A stretch of 52,825 nucleotides of DNA, from positions 1 to 52,825 of the forward strand of contig CAJFMW010000002.1 in assembly GCA_904392525.1 (NCBI GenBank), written 5' to 3'. Origin of the DNA: an uncultured Eisenbergiella sp. Its GTDB lineage: Bacteria > Bacillota > Clostridia > Lachnospirales > Lachnospiraceae. The position numbers and the translations under genes were made by a program. Below are positions 41,331-50,122 of this stretch, piece by piece; position 1 is the first letter of the stretch; the number at the start of each line of letters is the position of its first letter. The notes beneath the pieces were generated by a model. The model searched no databases and was not told the origin of the DNA. It was given only the letters and a program-made list of their open reading frames with translations.

Positions 41331-42749
41331 TTAATATTCCGTCCAGCCCTCTCTGGGAACACCGGATACACTGTTGAATCCATAATAGGTCGCGTAAGCC
41401 ACATTCACCCAATAACCCGGATCCTCCTGAATGTCGGAATTATATCCGTCGCTGTATTTCGTTTCAAAATCCGGGCGCAGCATGGGAACGGTCACATCCG
41501 TCACGCCTTCCTCCGCCTTCTGCGTCAGATACACATCCCTTTCATTGTATTCCCGATAAATCCTCGCCAGATTTGCACCGCTGTCCATATAGGTGAAAAA
41601 CATGATGAGCATCATCACGGAAATCAGCCCCGTTTTCAGACTGGCAAAAATCACTTCCTTTTCCGATACGTCCACAAAAAACTGAACCACGGCAACGGTA
41701 AGGAATACTCCCGCGCCAAAATAGGCCCTGGCCTGAGGCTCCGGCGTCAGAACCAGCGCATAGCAGGTGGCAAGGAAAACGAAGGCCCACAGAAAACCGT
41801 TCCGGGAATACGCCCACAGGGCCTTCCAGCTCTTTTTTTGATAATAAACGATGATGAACAAAAGCAGCCCGATAATCAGAAGAAGCAGGAAATTCTCCCG
41901 CACCGCAAGAGTAATCTTCTGAAAACGCGCCATATAGCCCAAAAGTCCGGAATGCTCCTCCTCCGGCTGTGCCTGTGCGCGGATGGCGTTTCCGGGAGCC
42001 AGTACCATAATGGCAAGACCGGCCAGATTACCAAGAAGTCCGGTAATCATCCAGGGCTTTATGGAGTGGAAGCCTTCCTTCTTTTCATACAGATAAAAGC
42101 CAAGGCACAGAAGCACTATGAGCAGACCGCCGCCTGAGGAATTCTCATTGCACCAGCCTGCCAGCACGCCCAGGACTGGGAGCAATGCCGCCCACAGTAC
42201 CGGATGCTTCAGTCCGCCCATCTGTGCTGCTTCCTTCTCACGCCTGAGCCCGTAACGATAGAGGGTAACAAAGCTCATGATGATGACGGCCCCCCACAGA
42301 TAATTGCAGGCTCCAGTCTCCCACAGAACCGTCTGCCGGAACACAACGCCGAACATCCATATAAGCAGATTTACCAGAAGGTATACCGGTACATCATATT
42401 TTTTCCGGTGATCCACATTCCAGTAGATCAGCAGGGTAAGCAGAACAAACACAATGGAATTGGCCACATTGAATACCATCTTATCCGTCAGCAGGAAAAA
42501 ACGCAGGATCATATGACTCACAGAACGTCCTGTCCAGGTCATATACTGCGTGTATTCCTGTGCGAACAGCTCCCATATGGAGGACGCCTCCGAAACCGTT
42601 TTGGAATAAAACAGATCATCCGTCATCATGGGAGTCAGCACATTGAAAATAAAAATCAGGACAAAGGCCGCCAAAACCGACAGACGGAAAATCAGCCGCT
42701 TTCCCGCCTCCTTATCCCGGAAGCCTTTCCATTCCAAAGCTTTTTTCAT
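41331..42749 (-). CDS. DUF6056-like polytopic membrane protein (copy 1), GT-C-like
   Basis: 472 residues, about eleven helices. The first outside loop reads LTPMMTDDLFYSKTVSEASS, with an Asp-Asp motif, then SIWELFAQEYTQYMTWTGRS. A later loop carries MVLAPGNAIRAQ, matched by MAPGNQIRAG and IAAPGNWIRQD in the two relatives in this window. The C-terminal ~65 residues are outside. The pattern fits DUF6056, thought to be GT-C-like transferases using lipid-linked sugars; the reaction is not known. It overlaps the deacetylase stop by four bases (ATGA), so the two are coupled. Confidence 0.82.
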   Translation of the reverse strand: MKKALEWKGFRDKEAGKRLIFRLSVLAAFVLIFIFNVLTPMMTDDLFYSKTVSEASSIWELFAQEYTQYMTWTGRSVSHMILRFFLLTDKMVFNVANSIVFVLLTLLIYWNVDHRKKYDVPVYLLVNLLIWMFGVVFRQTVLWETGACNYLWGAVIIMSFVTLYRYGLRREKEAAQMGGLKHPVLWAALLPVLGVLAGWCNENSSGGGLLIVLLCLGFYLYEKKEGFHSIKPWMITGLLGNLAGLAIMVLAPGNAIRAQAQPEEEHSGLLGYMARFQKITLAVRENFLLLLIIGLLLFIIVYYQKKSWKALWAYSRNGFLWAFVFLATCYALVLTPEPQARAYFGAGVFLTVAVVQFFVDVSEKEVIFASLKTGLISVMMLIMFFTYMDSGANLARIYREYNERDVYLTQKAEEGVTDVTVPMLRPDFETKYSDGYNSDIQEDPGYWVNVAYATYYGFNSVSGVPREGWTEY

Positions 42750-43663
42750 CGTAAATCCTCTTCCGTAAGGGACATAACCGCTTCCTGCTCCACATGCCGT
42801 CCCTCTGACACATGAAATCCGTTTGCGCCATGATTACAGAACTCCTCCCCAAGCTCCTCCCTCAGAACTGTTCCGGGATGAAACAGAATTTCCAGATTTC
42901 TTCCCTTCTTTGCGGCCCGTTCCTTCATGGGTGGAAGAAGCCGTTTCACCCTCGCTTCATCCATATGGCCGCTCATTACCACTCCCCATAAAAACATGGG
43001 GGAATTCTCCTTCTGCCAGGACGGATGATTGCGCACAACCGTTTTCTCCATCCCGGGTGCCAGAACATTCAGAATCATATTTTTAACCCAATTGACCGGC
43101 CTGTAGGTCGTCCACAGACCGGCCTCCTTCAAAAACGGAAGGACCGGCTCCTTCGTCACACGGATGTATTCCGTGGGATAATGCTGTTCGACAATCACCT
43201 CAAGAAGCGCCCAGTATACAACCGGAATCATCTGGGTATGCTGATGCCCGTCAAAACGCAGTGCAGTTTCCGATCCAAACGCTTTCCGGAACCGCTCCGT
43301 CTGTGCGGTGATCTCCGCCTTCAGCTCTCTTTTAAGGGGCATAAACAATTTCGGCGTATAATTCCACTTAAAAAGTGTTCCCCAGCTTATGTTAAAATAC
43401 CCGTTTTTATCCACCAGATGGGGAACCTCCTCCGGGTCTGCCGCACAGTGCCCCTCCATAAAATTCAGATGCACCGTCAGCCGCGGCTTCTTCGGAAAGC
43501 TGTCATATTCCGCCTTCAGCTTCTCCGCATATTCCTCAAAGCAGGACATATTGGTCAGGACGCTGATCCCGTCCAGCTTTCCTGCCCGCAGGCAGGCTAA
43601 AATATCCTCAGAGGAATGAGGCGATATGGCATAATCATCGGCATGAATTTCAATCTGAGGCAT
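42746..43663 (-). CDS. ChbG/YdjC-family carbohydrate deacetylase
   Basis: 305 residues from the ATG at 43663 with GGAGG nine bases upstream; it overlaps the end of the GtrB-like gene by 14 bases. YdjC features: QIEIHADDYAISPHSSEDIL (metal-binding Asp), RLTVHLNFMEGH and ALRFDGHQHTQMIPVVYWAL (metal-binding His), and NLEILFHPGTVLREE. ChbG removes the acetyl group from chitobiose. Sandwiched between a polyprenyl-P-sugar synthase and a GT-C-like gene, this one more likely deacetylates an N-acetylated, possibly lipid-linked, sugar before transfer, as ArnD does in lipid A modification. That is inference from context. Confidence 0.88.
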   Translation of the reverse strand: MPQIEIHADDYAISPHSSEDILACLRAGKLDGISVLTNMSCFEEYAEKLKAEYDSFPKKPRLTVHLNFMEGHCAADPEEVPHLVDKNGYFNISWGTLFKWNYTPKLFMPLKRELKAEITAQTERFRKAFGSETALRFDGHQHTQMIPVVYWALLEVIVEQHYPTEYIRVTKEPVLPFLKEAGLWTTYRPVNWVKNMILNVLAPGMEKTVVRNHPSWQKENSPMFLWGVVMSGHMDEARVKRLLPPMKERAAKKGRNLEILFHPGTVLREELGEEFCNHGANGFHVSEGRHVEQEAVMSLTEEDLR

Positions 43664-44648
43664 GCGTATCTTCCTCCTGTCTTTCCCCTTCCTTCCAGAT
43701 AAATGATTCGACAATATACCGGGGACGCGCCTTTGTTTCGAGATAGATTTTCCCCACGTATTCTCCCACTATTCCAAGCGAAAAAATCGTCAGCCCGCCC
43801 ATAAGCAGGGAAATCACAAGCGACGTGGTGTAGCCCGGCACGTTTCGTCCCATAAACCAGTCAGCAATGCAGTAAACGATCATGCAGAAGCTGAATACGA
43901 TCACGAGAAAGCCCATCACGGTAATCAACTGGATCGGCCGGGTGCTCATGGAGGTAATGCCGTCCGTCGCCAGAGTCATCATCTTTCGCAGGGTATATTT
44001 GGAGGTTCCCGCCTCCCGCTCCTTCACATCAAAATAAACCACATCCGACTGAAAGCCCATGGTGGGAATCAGTCCGCGCAGAAACAGATTGACCTCCTTA
44101 TATTCCGCCAAAGCGTCCAGCGCCTTCTTTGACAGCAGGCGGTAATCCGCATGGTTGCTCATCACTTTGCATCCCAGCAGATGCATGAGCCCATAAAAGG
44201 CGTTAGCCGTCATCTTTTTGAAAAATCCATCCGTATTGCGGTCATTCCGGATGCCGTACACGATCTCGCAGCCGGCCTGATACTTCTCCAGAAACTGATC
44301 CAGCGCCTCAATATCCTGCTGTAAGTCCGCATCGATGGTAACCGCGATATCCGCATGCTGTCTGGCCGCCATCATCCCAGCCAGAATGGCGCTCTGATGC
44401 CCGTAGTTACGGGAAAAGCTTAAGCCTGAAAAAGCAGGGTCCGCATCGCACAGATCATGGATAATCTGCCAGGTTTTATCCCGGCTCCCATCATTGACCA
44501 AAAGGATTTTGCTGTGCGGAGAAGCCTTTCCTTCTTCCACCAGTCTGTTCAGTTTTTCCCTCATCACCTGCGCGCTGTGAGGCAGAGCTTCTTCCTCATT
44601 GTAACAGGGAACGACGAGGTAGAGGGTGTTGGGTCTTTGGTTGGTCAT
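43650..44648 (-). CDS. GtrB/ArnC-like undecaprenyl-phosphate glycosyltransferase
   Basis: 332 residues. GT-A domain with YLVVPCYNEEEALPHSAQVM, ILLVNDGSRDKTWQIIHDLC, SFSRNYGHQSAILAGMMAAR and the DxD region AVTIDADLQQDIEALDQFLE; KEREAGTSKYTLRKMMTLAT before two C-terminal helices (ITVMGFLVIVFSFCMIVYCI; TTSLVISLLMGGLTIFSLGI) and the tail GEYVGKIYLETKARPRYIVE. This is the classic GtrB/ArnC shape: sugar nucleotide plus undecaprenyl phosphate to Und-P-sugar at the inner membrane face. It lies in an operon with a deacetylase and two DUF6056-like proteins. Confidence 0.93.
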   Translation of the reverse strand: MTNQRPNTLYLVVPCYNEEEALPHSAQVMREKLNRLVEEGKASPHSKILLVNDGSRDKTWQIIHDLCDADPAFSGLSFSRNYGHQSAILAGMMAARQHADIAVTIDADLQQDIEALDQFLEKYQAGCEIVYGIRNDRNTDGFFKKMTANAFYGLMHLLGCKVMSNHADYRLLSKKALDALAEYKEVNLFLRGLIPTMGFQSDVVYFDVKEREAGTSKYTLRKMMTLATDGITSMSTRPIQLITVMGFLVIVFSFCMIVYCIADWFMGRNVPGYTTSLVISLLMGGLTIFSLGIVGEYVGKIYLETKARPRYIVESFIWKEGERQEEDTHASD

Positions 44649-44681
44649 TGCTACTGATCCCTTTCCTAAATTATCATAAAT

Positions 44682-46172
44682 CTACTGTATTCGATCAATT
44701 TCTACCACACTGTCTTTCCGATAGAAATCCCGCACAACCGTATTGGTCCATCCCTCTGGATCTTTCAGCACTTCCATATGCATAAAAGGCCCCTGATCCG
44801 AATTCATAGCCGGAAGCTGTGCATCCCGTATCGAATCATCCAGAAGAATAGCCTGACGTTCTTTCATCTGTGCTTTATAGTCATCTGCCTGGCCGCTCAG
44901 AATATACTCGGCACACACGAAAAAGGTCGTCTCTTTTACTGTACTTCTGCATAGAAACACCCCTCCAAGAAATATCACAAATCCCACGGCGACAGCTATT
45001 ATATACCTGCGCTTTGTGCCTCTGGCAGCCTTTTTCTGTCCGTCTGCCGAATTTCCTGTATGAGCTTGAAGCCAGCCGAGAAAATACACCAGAGAAGCCG
45101 TCATTGTAAGAACAAACACCTGAAAAATCGTATTCGGCACTCCCCCGGAAAGCTCTGTCCCAGCGTAAATCCCCGGAGCAAACATCGCACAGTAAATACA
45201 GAACATTGCTGCGATGAACACCCCCGGAAATTTATATGCGTATTTTTTCTTCTGCCCGTTCAATTCCATCCAGATGATAACTGCCATCGGAAGCATCAGA
45301 AGAAACATCACCGGTTTCTCCGTCAGATATTCCGCAATGGTCAGAACGCCCTGCCGGAAGGACTCCGCAATGGTCCAGACCGTTCTTCCCACGCTGACTC
45401 CCAGATCTTCCCCGGCTCTTATCTGATTTCCGGGTGCCATAAGGCTGATGACAAGGCCCACCATTTCCGCCGCAATCGGAATCAGCAGCCAAAGCGATCT
45501 GCGCTCCTTATGTCCATACAGGAGCCAGAGAAAAACAATCACGATCGGTGCCAGAAGCGCTGCCAGATAGCTCGATCCGCCAAGACAGGTCATACACAAA
45601 AAAGAGATGATGAGAAATCTGATCTTCCCTGTATCCATGTATAGTCCGGAAACTGTAATCGCCACAAGTGCCAGAAAAAACGGAATGACATAATGCGTTG
45701 CCCCATTATACCAGAAAATTGCTGACTTTGTGCTTGGTACAAACTGAATCAGAATAAAGAGGATCAAAAAATCCATCGCCCAAAAAGAAATACGGCTGAA
45801 ACCGGCTTTCCGGACAAGAAAATAATATCCGGCAATGCTCACCCCTGCAATTGTCAACCCAATCATCAGAATCGGAACAATCCAATAGGCATCAGGTGAG
45901 AATACCTCAGGCTGCAATGTAAACAGGAAAAGGGTAAACCAGGTTCCCTGCCATCCTCCATAGATCATCCTGACCGTTTCTATAGATGCACGGAACACCT
46001 CAATCAGCGAATGTGTATCCAGCCAGGCGGCATGAGTCCGGACCCCATATCCAAAATCGTCTCCTGTAGCATGTACATATCCTGCCAGATACAACACCGG
46101 AACCAATCCTGCCAGTAAAGCCAGAAAACAGATTACTGTGATCCATTTTTTCCAATTATCTTTCAGTTTCAT
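44682..46172 (-). CDS. DUF6056-like polytopic membrane protein (copy 2), first gene of operon
   Basis: 496 residues from the ATG at 46172 (GGAG seven bases upstream). An earlier ATG at 46196 would add MRQYGRRK and overlaps the stop of a 12-residue leader peptide (ATGA), so coupled initiation there is possible. About eleven helices; the first outside loop has HATGDDFGYGVRTHAAWLDT with an Asp-Asp motif, then IYGGWQGTWFTLFLFTLQPE, and later ISLMAPGNQIRAGEDLG. It is clearly paralogous to 50123-51592 (ADDWTYSWRTHVAWEDTHSL, YANWQGTFSSIALMSLQPA) and more distantly to 41331-42749. Probably a GT-C-type sugar transferase acting outside the membrane. Confidence 0.82.
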   Translation of the reverse strand: MKLKDNWKKWITVICFLALLAGLVPVLYLAGYVHATGDDFGYGVRTHAAWLDTHSLIEVFRASIETVRMIYGGWQGTWFTLFLFTLQPEVFSPDAYWIVPILMIGLTIAGVSIAGYYFLVRKAGFSRISFWAMDFLILFILIQFVPSTKSAIFWYNGATHYVIPFFLALVAITVSGLYMDTGKIRFLIISFLCMTCLGGSSYLAALLAPIVIVFLWLLYGHKERRSLWLLIPIAAEMVGLVISLMAPGNQIRAGEDLGVSVGRTVWTIAESFRQGVLTIAEYLTEKPVMFLLMLPMAVIIWMELNGQKKKYAYKFPGVFIAAMFCIYCAMFAPGIYAGTELSGGVPNTIFQVFVLTMTASLVYFLGWLQAHTGNSADGQKKAARGTKRRYIIAVAVGFVIFLGGVFLCRSTVKETTFFVCAEYILSGQADDYKAQMKERQAILLDDSIRDAQLPAMNSDQGPFMHMEVLKDPEGWTNTVVRDFYRKDSVVEIDRIQ

Positions 46173-46192
46173 CTTTCTTCTCCCATATTGCC

Positions 46193-46231
46193 TCATCTAT
46201 TGCAACATTTCTCCAAATTCCAGGTTTTCAT
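46193..46231 (-). CDS. Possible 12-residue leader peptide, coupled to next gene
   Basis: AGGAGAAGGT precedes ATG at 46231; the peptide MKTWNLEKCCNR ends in a TGA that overlaps an in-frame ATG of the DUF6056-like gene (ATGA at 46196-46193). The strong ribosome site and overlap suggest a translated leader; no conservation data are available. Confidence 0.35.
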   Translation of the reverse strand: MKTWNLEKCCNR

Positions 46232-46265
46232 ACCTTCTCCTGTATAGCCCGTACATAAAATCCCG

Positions 46266-46340
46266 TTATTGCCGATATTGAATAATCAGGCTTGCAGATA
46301 TCACACTAAGAGATAGGATGGAATGCTTCTTATATTTCAT
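46266..46340 (-). CDS. Possible 24-residue leader peptide
   Basis: GGAG five bases before ATG at 46340. The peptide has a basic start and hydrophobic body: MKYKKHSILSLSVISASLII then QYRQ. The shape resembles short hydrophobic signalling or leader peptides. It lies in the ~245-base leader of the glycan operon. It may also be chance. Confidence 0.35.
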   Translation of the reverse strand: MKYKKHSILSLSVISASLIIQYRQ

Positions 46341-46423
46341 ATTACTCCAGCCGCAAAAGGACATTATGCAACCACTTGACCAGTGTAAATACAGCGCTTA
46401 TAGGAAATGCCCGTTTCGTTTGA

Positions 46424-46452
46424 AGTATATGTGAACCGACAGCATTTGTCAA
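46424..46452 (-). promoter_or_regulatory. Strong promoter of the FkbH/MBOAT glycan operon
   Basis: Minus strand: consensus -35 TTGACA (46452-46447), 17-base spacer, -10 TATACT (46429-46424). The leader to the ATG at 46172 is about 245 bases. The 330-base stretch 46173-46502 holds this promoter and two short possible peptides and no larger gene. Confidence 0.8.
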
Positions 46453-46502
46453 TGTATGGCAGCTCAGAAAATACGCTGTTTGAAACTCCCTTTTTTCCCC
46501 TC

Positions 46503-47549
46503 TCACAGTAATCTGCCAAGCAGGGGAACTCGTTTCAGTACTTCTGTATACAGCCAGGCCAGAAGGAAACTACCGATAACATAACAGGAACAGGCCAGTA
46601 TCCCAACCGTATTTTCACTCAAATAAAGATATACCGGAAGAAGCTGTATCCTTGCAAGCTGCTCCAGCAAATATATTCCAAAGACGCAGCCTCCTGCTTC
46701 GCAGATCAATTTCTCAAACTTCTTGGGAACACTGTATTTCCAGCATAACCAGCGGATATCGAAGAAAATGGCCAGAGTCATAAGCGGTGTGAGCAGATTA
46801 AGAAGTTCCGGATTATAACCTCCCTCACGATGACAGCCCAGCCTTACAGCAGCGTATGTTCCAAACAGACACAGAACATTCAATCCAAAGGTACACAGAA
46901 TCCAGGACTTTGAAATTCTGTCCATATCTATTCTTCTGCCCAGATAATAGCCTGCGAGGAGATAGAATACATATATATTCAGCACATACAAATTGCTGCT
47001 GATTTCCACCCCCGTAACGAACGAAAATACTCCAGCCCCCGTCCCCATGACAAACTGCAAAGCCAAAAGATATTTAAACTCATCGTTATTGCATGAAGCT
47101 GCCATTTTTCTTAAAAGAGGAAGCATAAGAAGGAGTCCAAGATATAAATACAGATACCAGAAGGATTCCTGTATGGAGCCATTCAATAATCCTTTCAGGA
47201 AATTCTGAAAGGAAAAGGCCTCTTCTGGATTTCTAAAGACAGATATCACATAGTAGAAAAAAGAAAATATGACAAGTACAGCTCCTATTCTGCATACCCG
47301 CTTTTTATATAACTCCCGTATCGACTCCTCTTTTCCCAAAAGCAGCGCTCCTGTTATCATGATAAATAACGGTACGTTGGATCTGCATAATACGGACCCT
47401 GTAAAAGAAAACCACCAGGTCAGCGGATTATCCGTATTGCTGTAATACAAAAAATATCCATCCGTATGATTAAAAATAACCAGAATAATAGCAATTATTC
47501 TTATAATCTCAATATATACTTCTTTTTTCGCACACTTTCCCCGTCTCAT
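46503..47549 (-). CDS. AT3-family (OafA-like) membrane acyltransferase
   Basis: 348 residues, about ten helices. The AT3 start is IEIIRIIAIILVIFNHTDGY with the conserved Arg and His, then CRSNVPLFIMITGALLLGKE, SFWYLYLYLGLLLMLPLLRK, and FYLLAGYYLGRRID. These enzymes move acetyl (or similar) groups from the cytoplasm onto sugars outside or on lipid carriers. It is the last gene of the leftward operon with MBOAT/SGNH pair 2. The ribosome site before ATG 47549 is weak. The whole gene is AT-rich compared with region A. Confidence 0.88.
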   Translation of the reverse strand: MRRGKCAKKEVYIEIIRIIAIILVIFNHTDGYFLYYSNTDNPLTWWFSFTGSVLCRSNVPLFIMITGALLLGKEESIRELYKKRVCRIGAVLVIFSFFYYVISVFRNPEEAFSFQNFLKGLLNGSIQESFWYLYLYLGLLLMLPLLRKMAASCNNDEFKYLLALQFVMGTGAGVFSFVTGVEISSNLYVLNIYVFYLLAGYYLGRRIDMDRISKSWILCTFGLNVLCLFGTYAAVRLGCHREGGYNPELLNLLTPLMTLAIFFDIRWLCWKYSVPKKFEKLICEAGGCVFGIYLLEQLARIQLLPVYLYLSENTVGILACSCYVIGSFLLAWLYTEVLKRVPLLGRLL

Positions 47550-47583
47550 CTGATTTTAATTAAAATAAAGATACTCCGTACCC

Positions 47584-48651
47584 TTACATTTCCCCCTGTA
47601 ATTTCTCAAAAACCGAATCATAATCAAAATTCACGTAAAACTCTGTAATTTCCCGGATATACGACTCATAATTTTCCTCAGTCAGCTCATAGTCGCCGTT
47701 TTTCATCCATTCAAGCACACGATCTCCGACTTCTTCCGTATAATGCACGCTGTCGAAATAGTTATTCAGGTCACATATCATTTCAAAATTATTATTAAAG
47801 GAAAAGAGACGGACATTTTCATAAGGAAGGAGACGTTCAATCATTGCCTCTTCTAAAGAAATCCTCCACTGAAGGGTATCCAGCCCGGTCCTCTGCACAT
47901 CATCCCACCAGCAGATGCTGTACGGCGGAAAAAAGAAATAAAACTCGACTTCTGGATTTGCTTCCACTGCCTTTATCACATGTTCTTCCAGATTCTGGCT
48001 GAACTCTTCGAAGAGCCTGTCCTTGTCCTCATCCATGTGATCCCAATTGTCCCTTGCATGGTTCCTTATGACTGTCTCCCTGTCCCCGGAATCACTGCTC
48101 ACATAATCATCGAAGCTTTGTGCCGGCTCTCCTTTAATCGTGCGGACAGCCTCCGGAATCACTTTATCGGCAAGCACATCTCCATTCAGAACATAGTTCA
48201 CATCATTCCATATACTGTCATCATACAAATACTCCGGATAACTGTCGTATCCCATATAATCCGGATCATAAACATACTGCATGGTATCCAGTCCCCTGAT
48301 CACCAGACGCAGATCCGGGTTACATTCCAGTGCCACATCCAGATTATCACTGACCCGCTTATATCCTTCTCCTTTAAAGGTCAGGCGTACGGCATTTACA
48401 TCAAATAATTCGTTCATCTTCTCCACAGAAAAATTTTCCGATATGGAGCTTCCTGTAATCATCGCATCGTAGGTAAAATTTCTGGTGATCCCGTCATTCA
48501 TGTACTGTTCCTCTTCCATAACATAGGACATTCCTTCAAACGGCGCATGAAAATGAAAATAAGGATCGACCCATACCACAAATCCGATAATTCCGGCTAA
48601 TGCAGCAAAATATGCGATTATTGTTCCAACAACCCATTTACGGCATTTCAT
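47584..48651 (-). CDS. SGNH-like acyltransferase partner of MBOAT protein (pair 2)
   Basis: 355 residues with an N-terminal helix (VVGTIIAYFAALAGIIGFVV) followed by WVDPYFHFHAPFEGMSYVME, the nucleophile-type motif MITGSSISENFSVEKMNELF, EFYFFFPPYSICWWDDVQ, and LNNYFDSVHYTEEVGDRVLE with the Asp-x-x-His pair. It is a paralogue of 19696-20757 over its full length. The MBOAT gene ends 12 bases upstream, the expected tight pairing. It likely completes extracytoplasmic O-acylation of a glycan. The sequence is strongly acidic (DESIW/DDYVSSDSGD type segments). Confidence 0.82.
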   Translation of the reverse strand: MKCRKWVVGTIIAYFAALAGIIGFVVWVDPYFHFHAPFEGMSYVMEEEQYMNDGITRNFTYDAMITGSSISENFSVEKMNELFDVNAVRLTFKGEGYKRVSDNLDVALECNPDLRLVIRGLDTMQYVYDPDYMGYDSYPEYLYDDSIWNDVNYVLNGDVLADKVIPEAVRTIKGEPAQSFDDYVSSDSGDRETVIRNHARDNWDHMDEDKDRLFEEFSQNLEEHVIKAVEANPEVEFYFFFPPYSICWWDDVQRTGLDTLQWRISLEEAMIERLLPYENVRLFSFNNNFEMICDLNNYFDSVHYTEEVGDRVLEWMKNGDYELTEENYESYIREITEFYVNFDYDSVFEKLQGEM

Positions 48652-48663
48652 GACGACACTCTC

Positions 48664-50118
48664 CTAAAAATTCGCGTACACATAGGTGCTGACCCCGGAT
48701 AAGGATAATGTTGACAAAACAAGCAGAAGTACCACCACAATCCCACTCTTTACACTCAGGCACTCTTCCTGCGTTTTCTCATACAGATTACGTCCAAACA
48801 GCACAATACCAAATCCGACAGCCAGATAAGCAACCGCAATTCCCCAGGAAGGAATCACCGGAATGTTTCCCGTCAGATAATTCAGAAACGCATCTCCCAC
48901 CTCAGCCTGCAACGCCCCCCAACGGTTGGAAAACAGAACACGAAACATATCGAGAGTTACACCGAACGATCCTGCCCGAAATAAAATCCACGCAGTATTC
49001 ACAAAGAGAAGCGTTATCAGCCAGTTAAACGCTGACGGCAGTCTGCTGAACCATTTTCCGAATATTCTGTGAAGCACCATTGCCGCTCCATGCAGGAAGC
49101 CCCAGAAAATAAAGGTCCAGCTTGCCCCATGCCAGAACCCGCTGCAGAGAAAAACGATCATGGTATTGATCCAGGTTCTGACTTTTCCTCTCCGGCTTCC
49201 CCCCAGCGGAATATACAGATATCGGGTAAAAAAACGCGTCAGCGTGATATGCCATCTGTCCCAGAATTCCGAAATCGATCTGGCCTTATAGGGAGAATTG
49301 AAATTCACTGGCAGATCCAGATTCAGCATCCTGCTGATTCCGACCGCCATATCACTGTACCCGCTGAAGTCAAAGTAGATCTGAAGAGTATAAGCCAGCG
49401 TCACAAATACCGCTGTCGTGGTATTCAAGGAGGCAATATTCCCATATCCGATATCCACTGCACTTCCAAACATATCCGCGAGAAGCACTTTTTTCCCAAG
49501 GCCGCATGCAAACAAATAGATTCCGGATGCCATCCGATCCCAATCCGGCTTTTTTCTTTCCTCATCCTGAAGCAAAGGAATAAAATCACCATGCAGAACA
49601 ATTGGCCCGGATAATAAATGCGGGAAAAAAGCGGCAAACAGCGCATACTCCAAAAAACTGCATTTTTTCACCTCGCCTCTGTAAGAATCCACAACAAATG
49701 CAATCTGTTGAAATGTGATAAAGCTGATTCCCATAGGCAAAAGAAGTTTCCGTATGGAAAAGCTGGTATGAAATACGAGATTCAAACTGTCTACAAAGAA
49801 GTTATAATATTTAAAATATATAAGTACACCCAGATTCACAAAAACTGCTGCCGCCAGAAGGAGCTTCCTTCTGGTTCCCCTGATTGCGCCCGTATCTTTC
49901 TCTCTGAACAGCAGATGGATACAATAATTGAAAATTATGCTTCCCGCAATCATTGGAAGGAATCTCACATTAGCATATGCATAAAACCACAAAGACATGG
50001 CCAGCAGAAAAAACTGTCCGGCTTTTCCTTTCCATATCCGCAGGCTGTTCAGAGCATAATAGCCGATAATCGCCAACGGCAGAAATAATAAAATAAAAAA
50101 ATAGGAATTAAAAACCAT
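48664..50118 (-). CDS. MBOAT-family membrane O-acyltransferase (pair 2)
   Basis: 484 residues from the ATG at 50118, four bases after the upstream stop. Blocks: MGISFITFQQIAFVVDSYRG, FFPHLLSGPIVLHGDF, QIYFDFSGYSDMAVGISRML, LPVNFNSPYKARSISEFWDR, WHITLTRFFTRYLYIPLGGS, and catalytic His in CSGFWHGASWTFIFWG. Nearly every block matches the pair 1 MBOAT (21092-22573). With the SGNH protein immediately downstream it forms a two-component O-acylation unit. Acetyl-CoA is the usual donor in the family; the donor here is not shown by sequence. Confidence 0.93.
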   Translation of the reverse strand: MVFNSYFFILLFLPLAIIGYYALNSLRIWKGKAGQFFLLAMSLWFYAYANVRFLPMIAGSIIFNYCIHLLFREKDTGAIRGTRRKLLLAAAVFVNLGVLIYFKYYNFFVDSLNLVFHTSFSIRKLLLPMGISFITFQQIAFVVDSYRGEVKKCSFLEYALFAAFFPHLLSGPIVLHGDFIPLLQDEERKKPDWDRMASGIYLFACGLGKKVLLADMFGSAVDIGYGNIASLNTTTAVFVTLAYTLQIYFDFSGYSDMAVGISRMLNLDLPVNFNSPYKARSISEFWDRWHITLTRFFTRYLYIPLGGSRRGKVRTWINTMIVFLCSGFWHGASWTFIFWGFLHGAAMVLHRIFGKWFSRLPSAFNWLITLLFVNTAWILFRAGSFGVTLDMFRVLFSNRWGALQAEVGDAFLNYLTGNIPVIPSWGIAVAYLAVGFGIVLFGRNLYEKTQEECLSVKSGIVVVLLLVLSTLSLSGVSTYVYANF

Positions 50119-50122
50119 CTCT

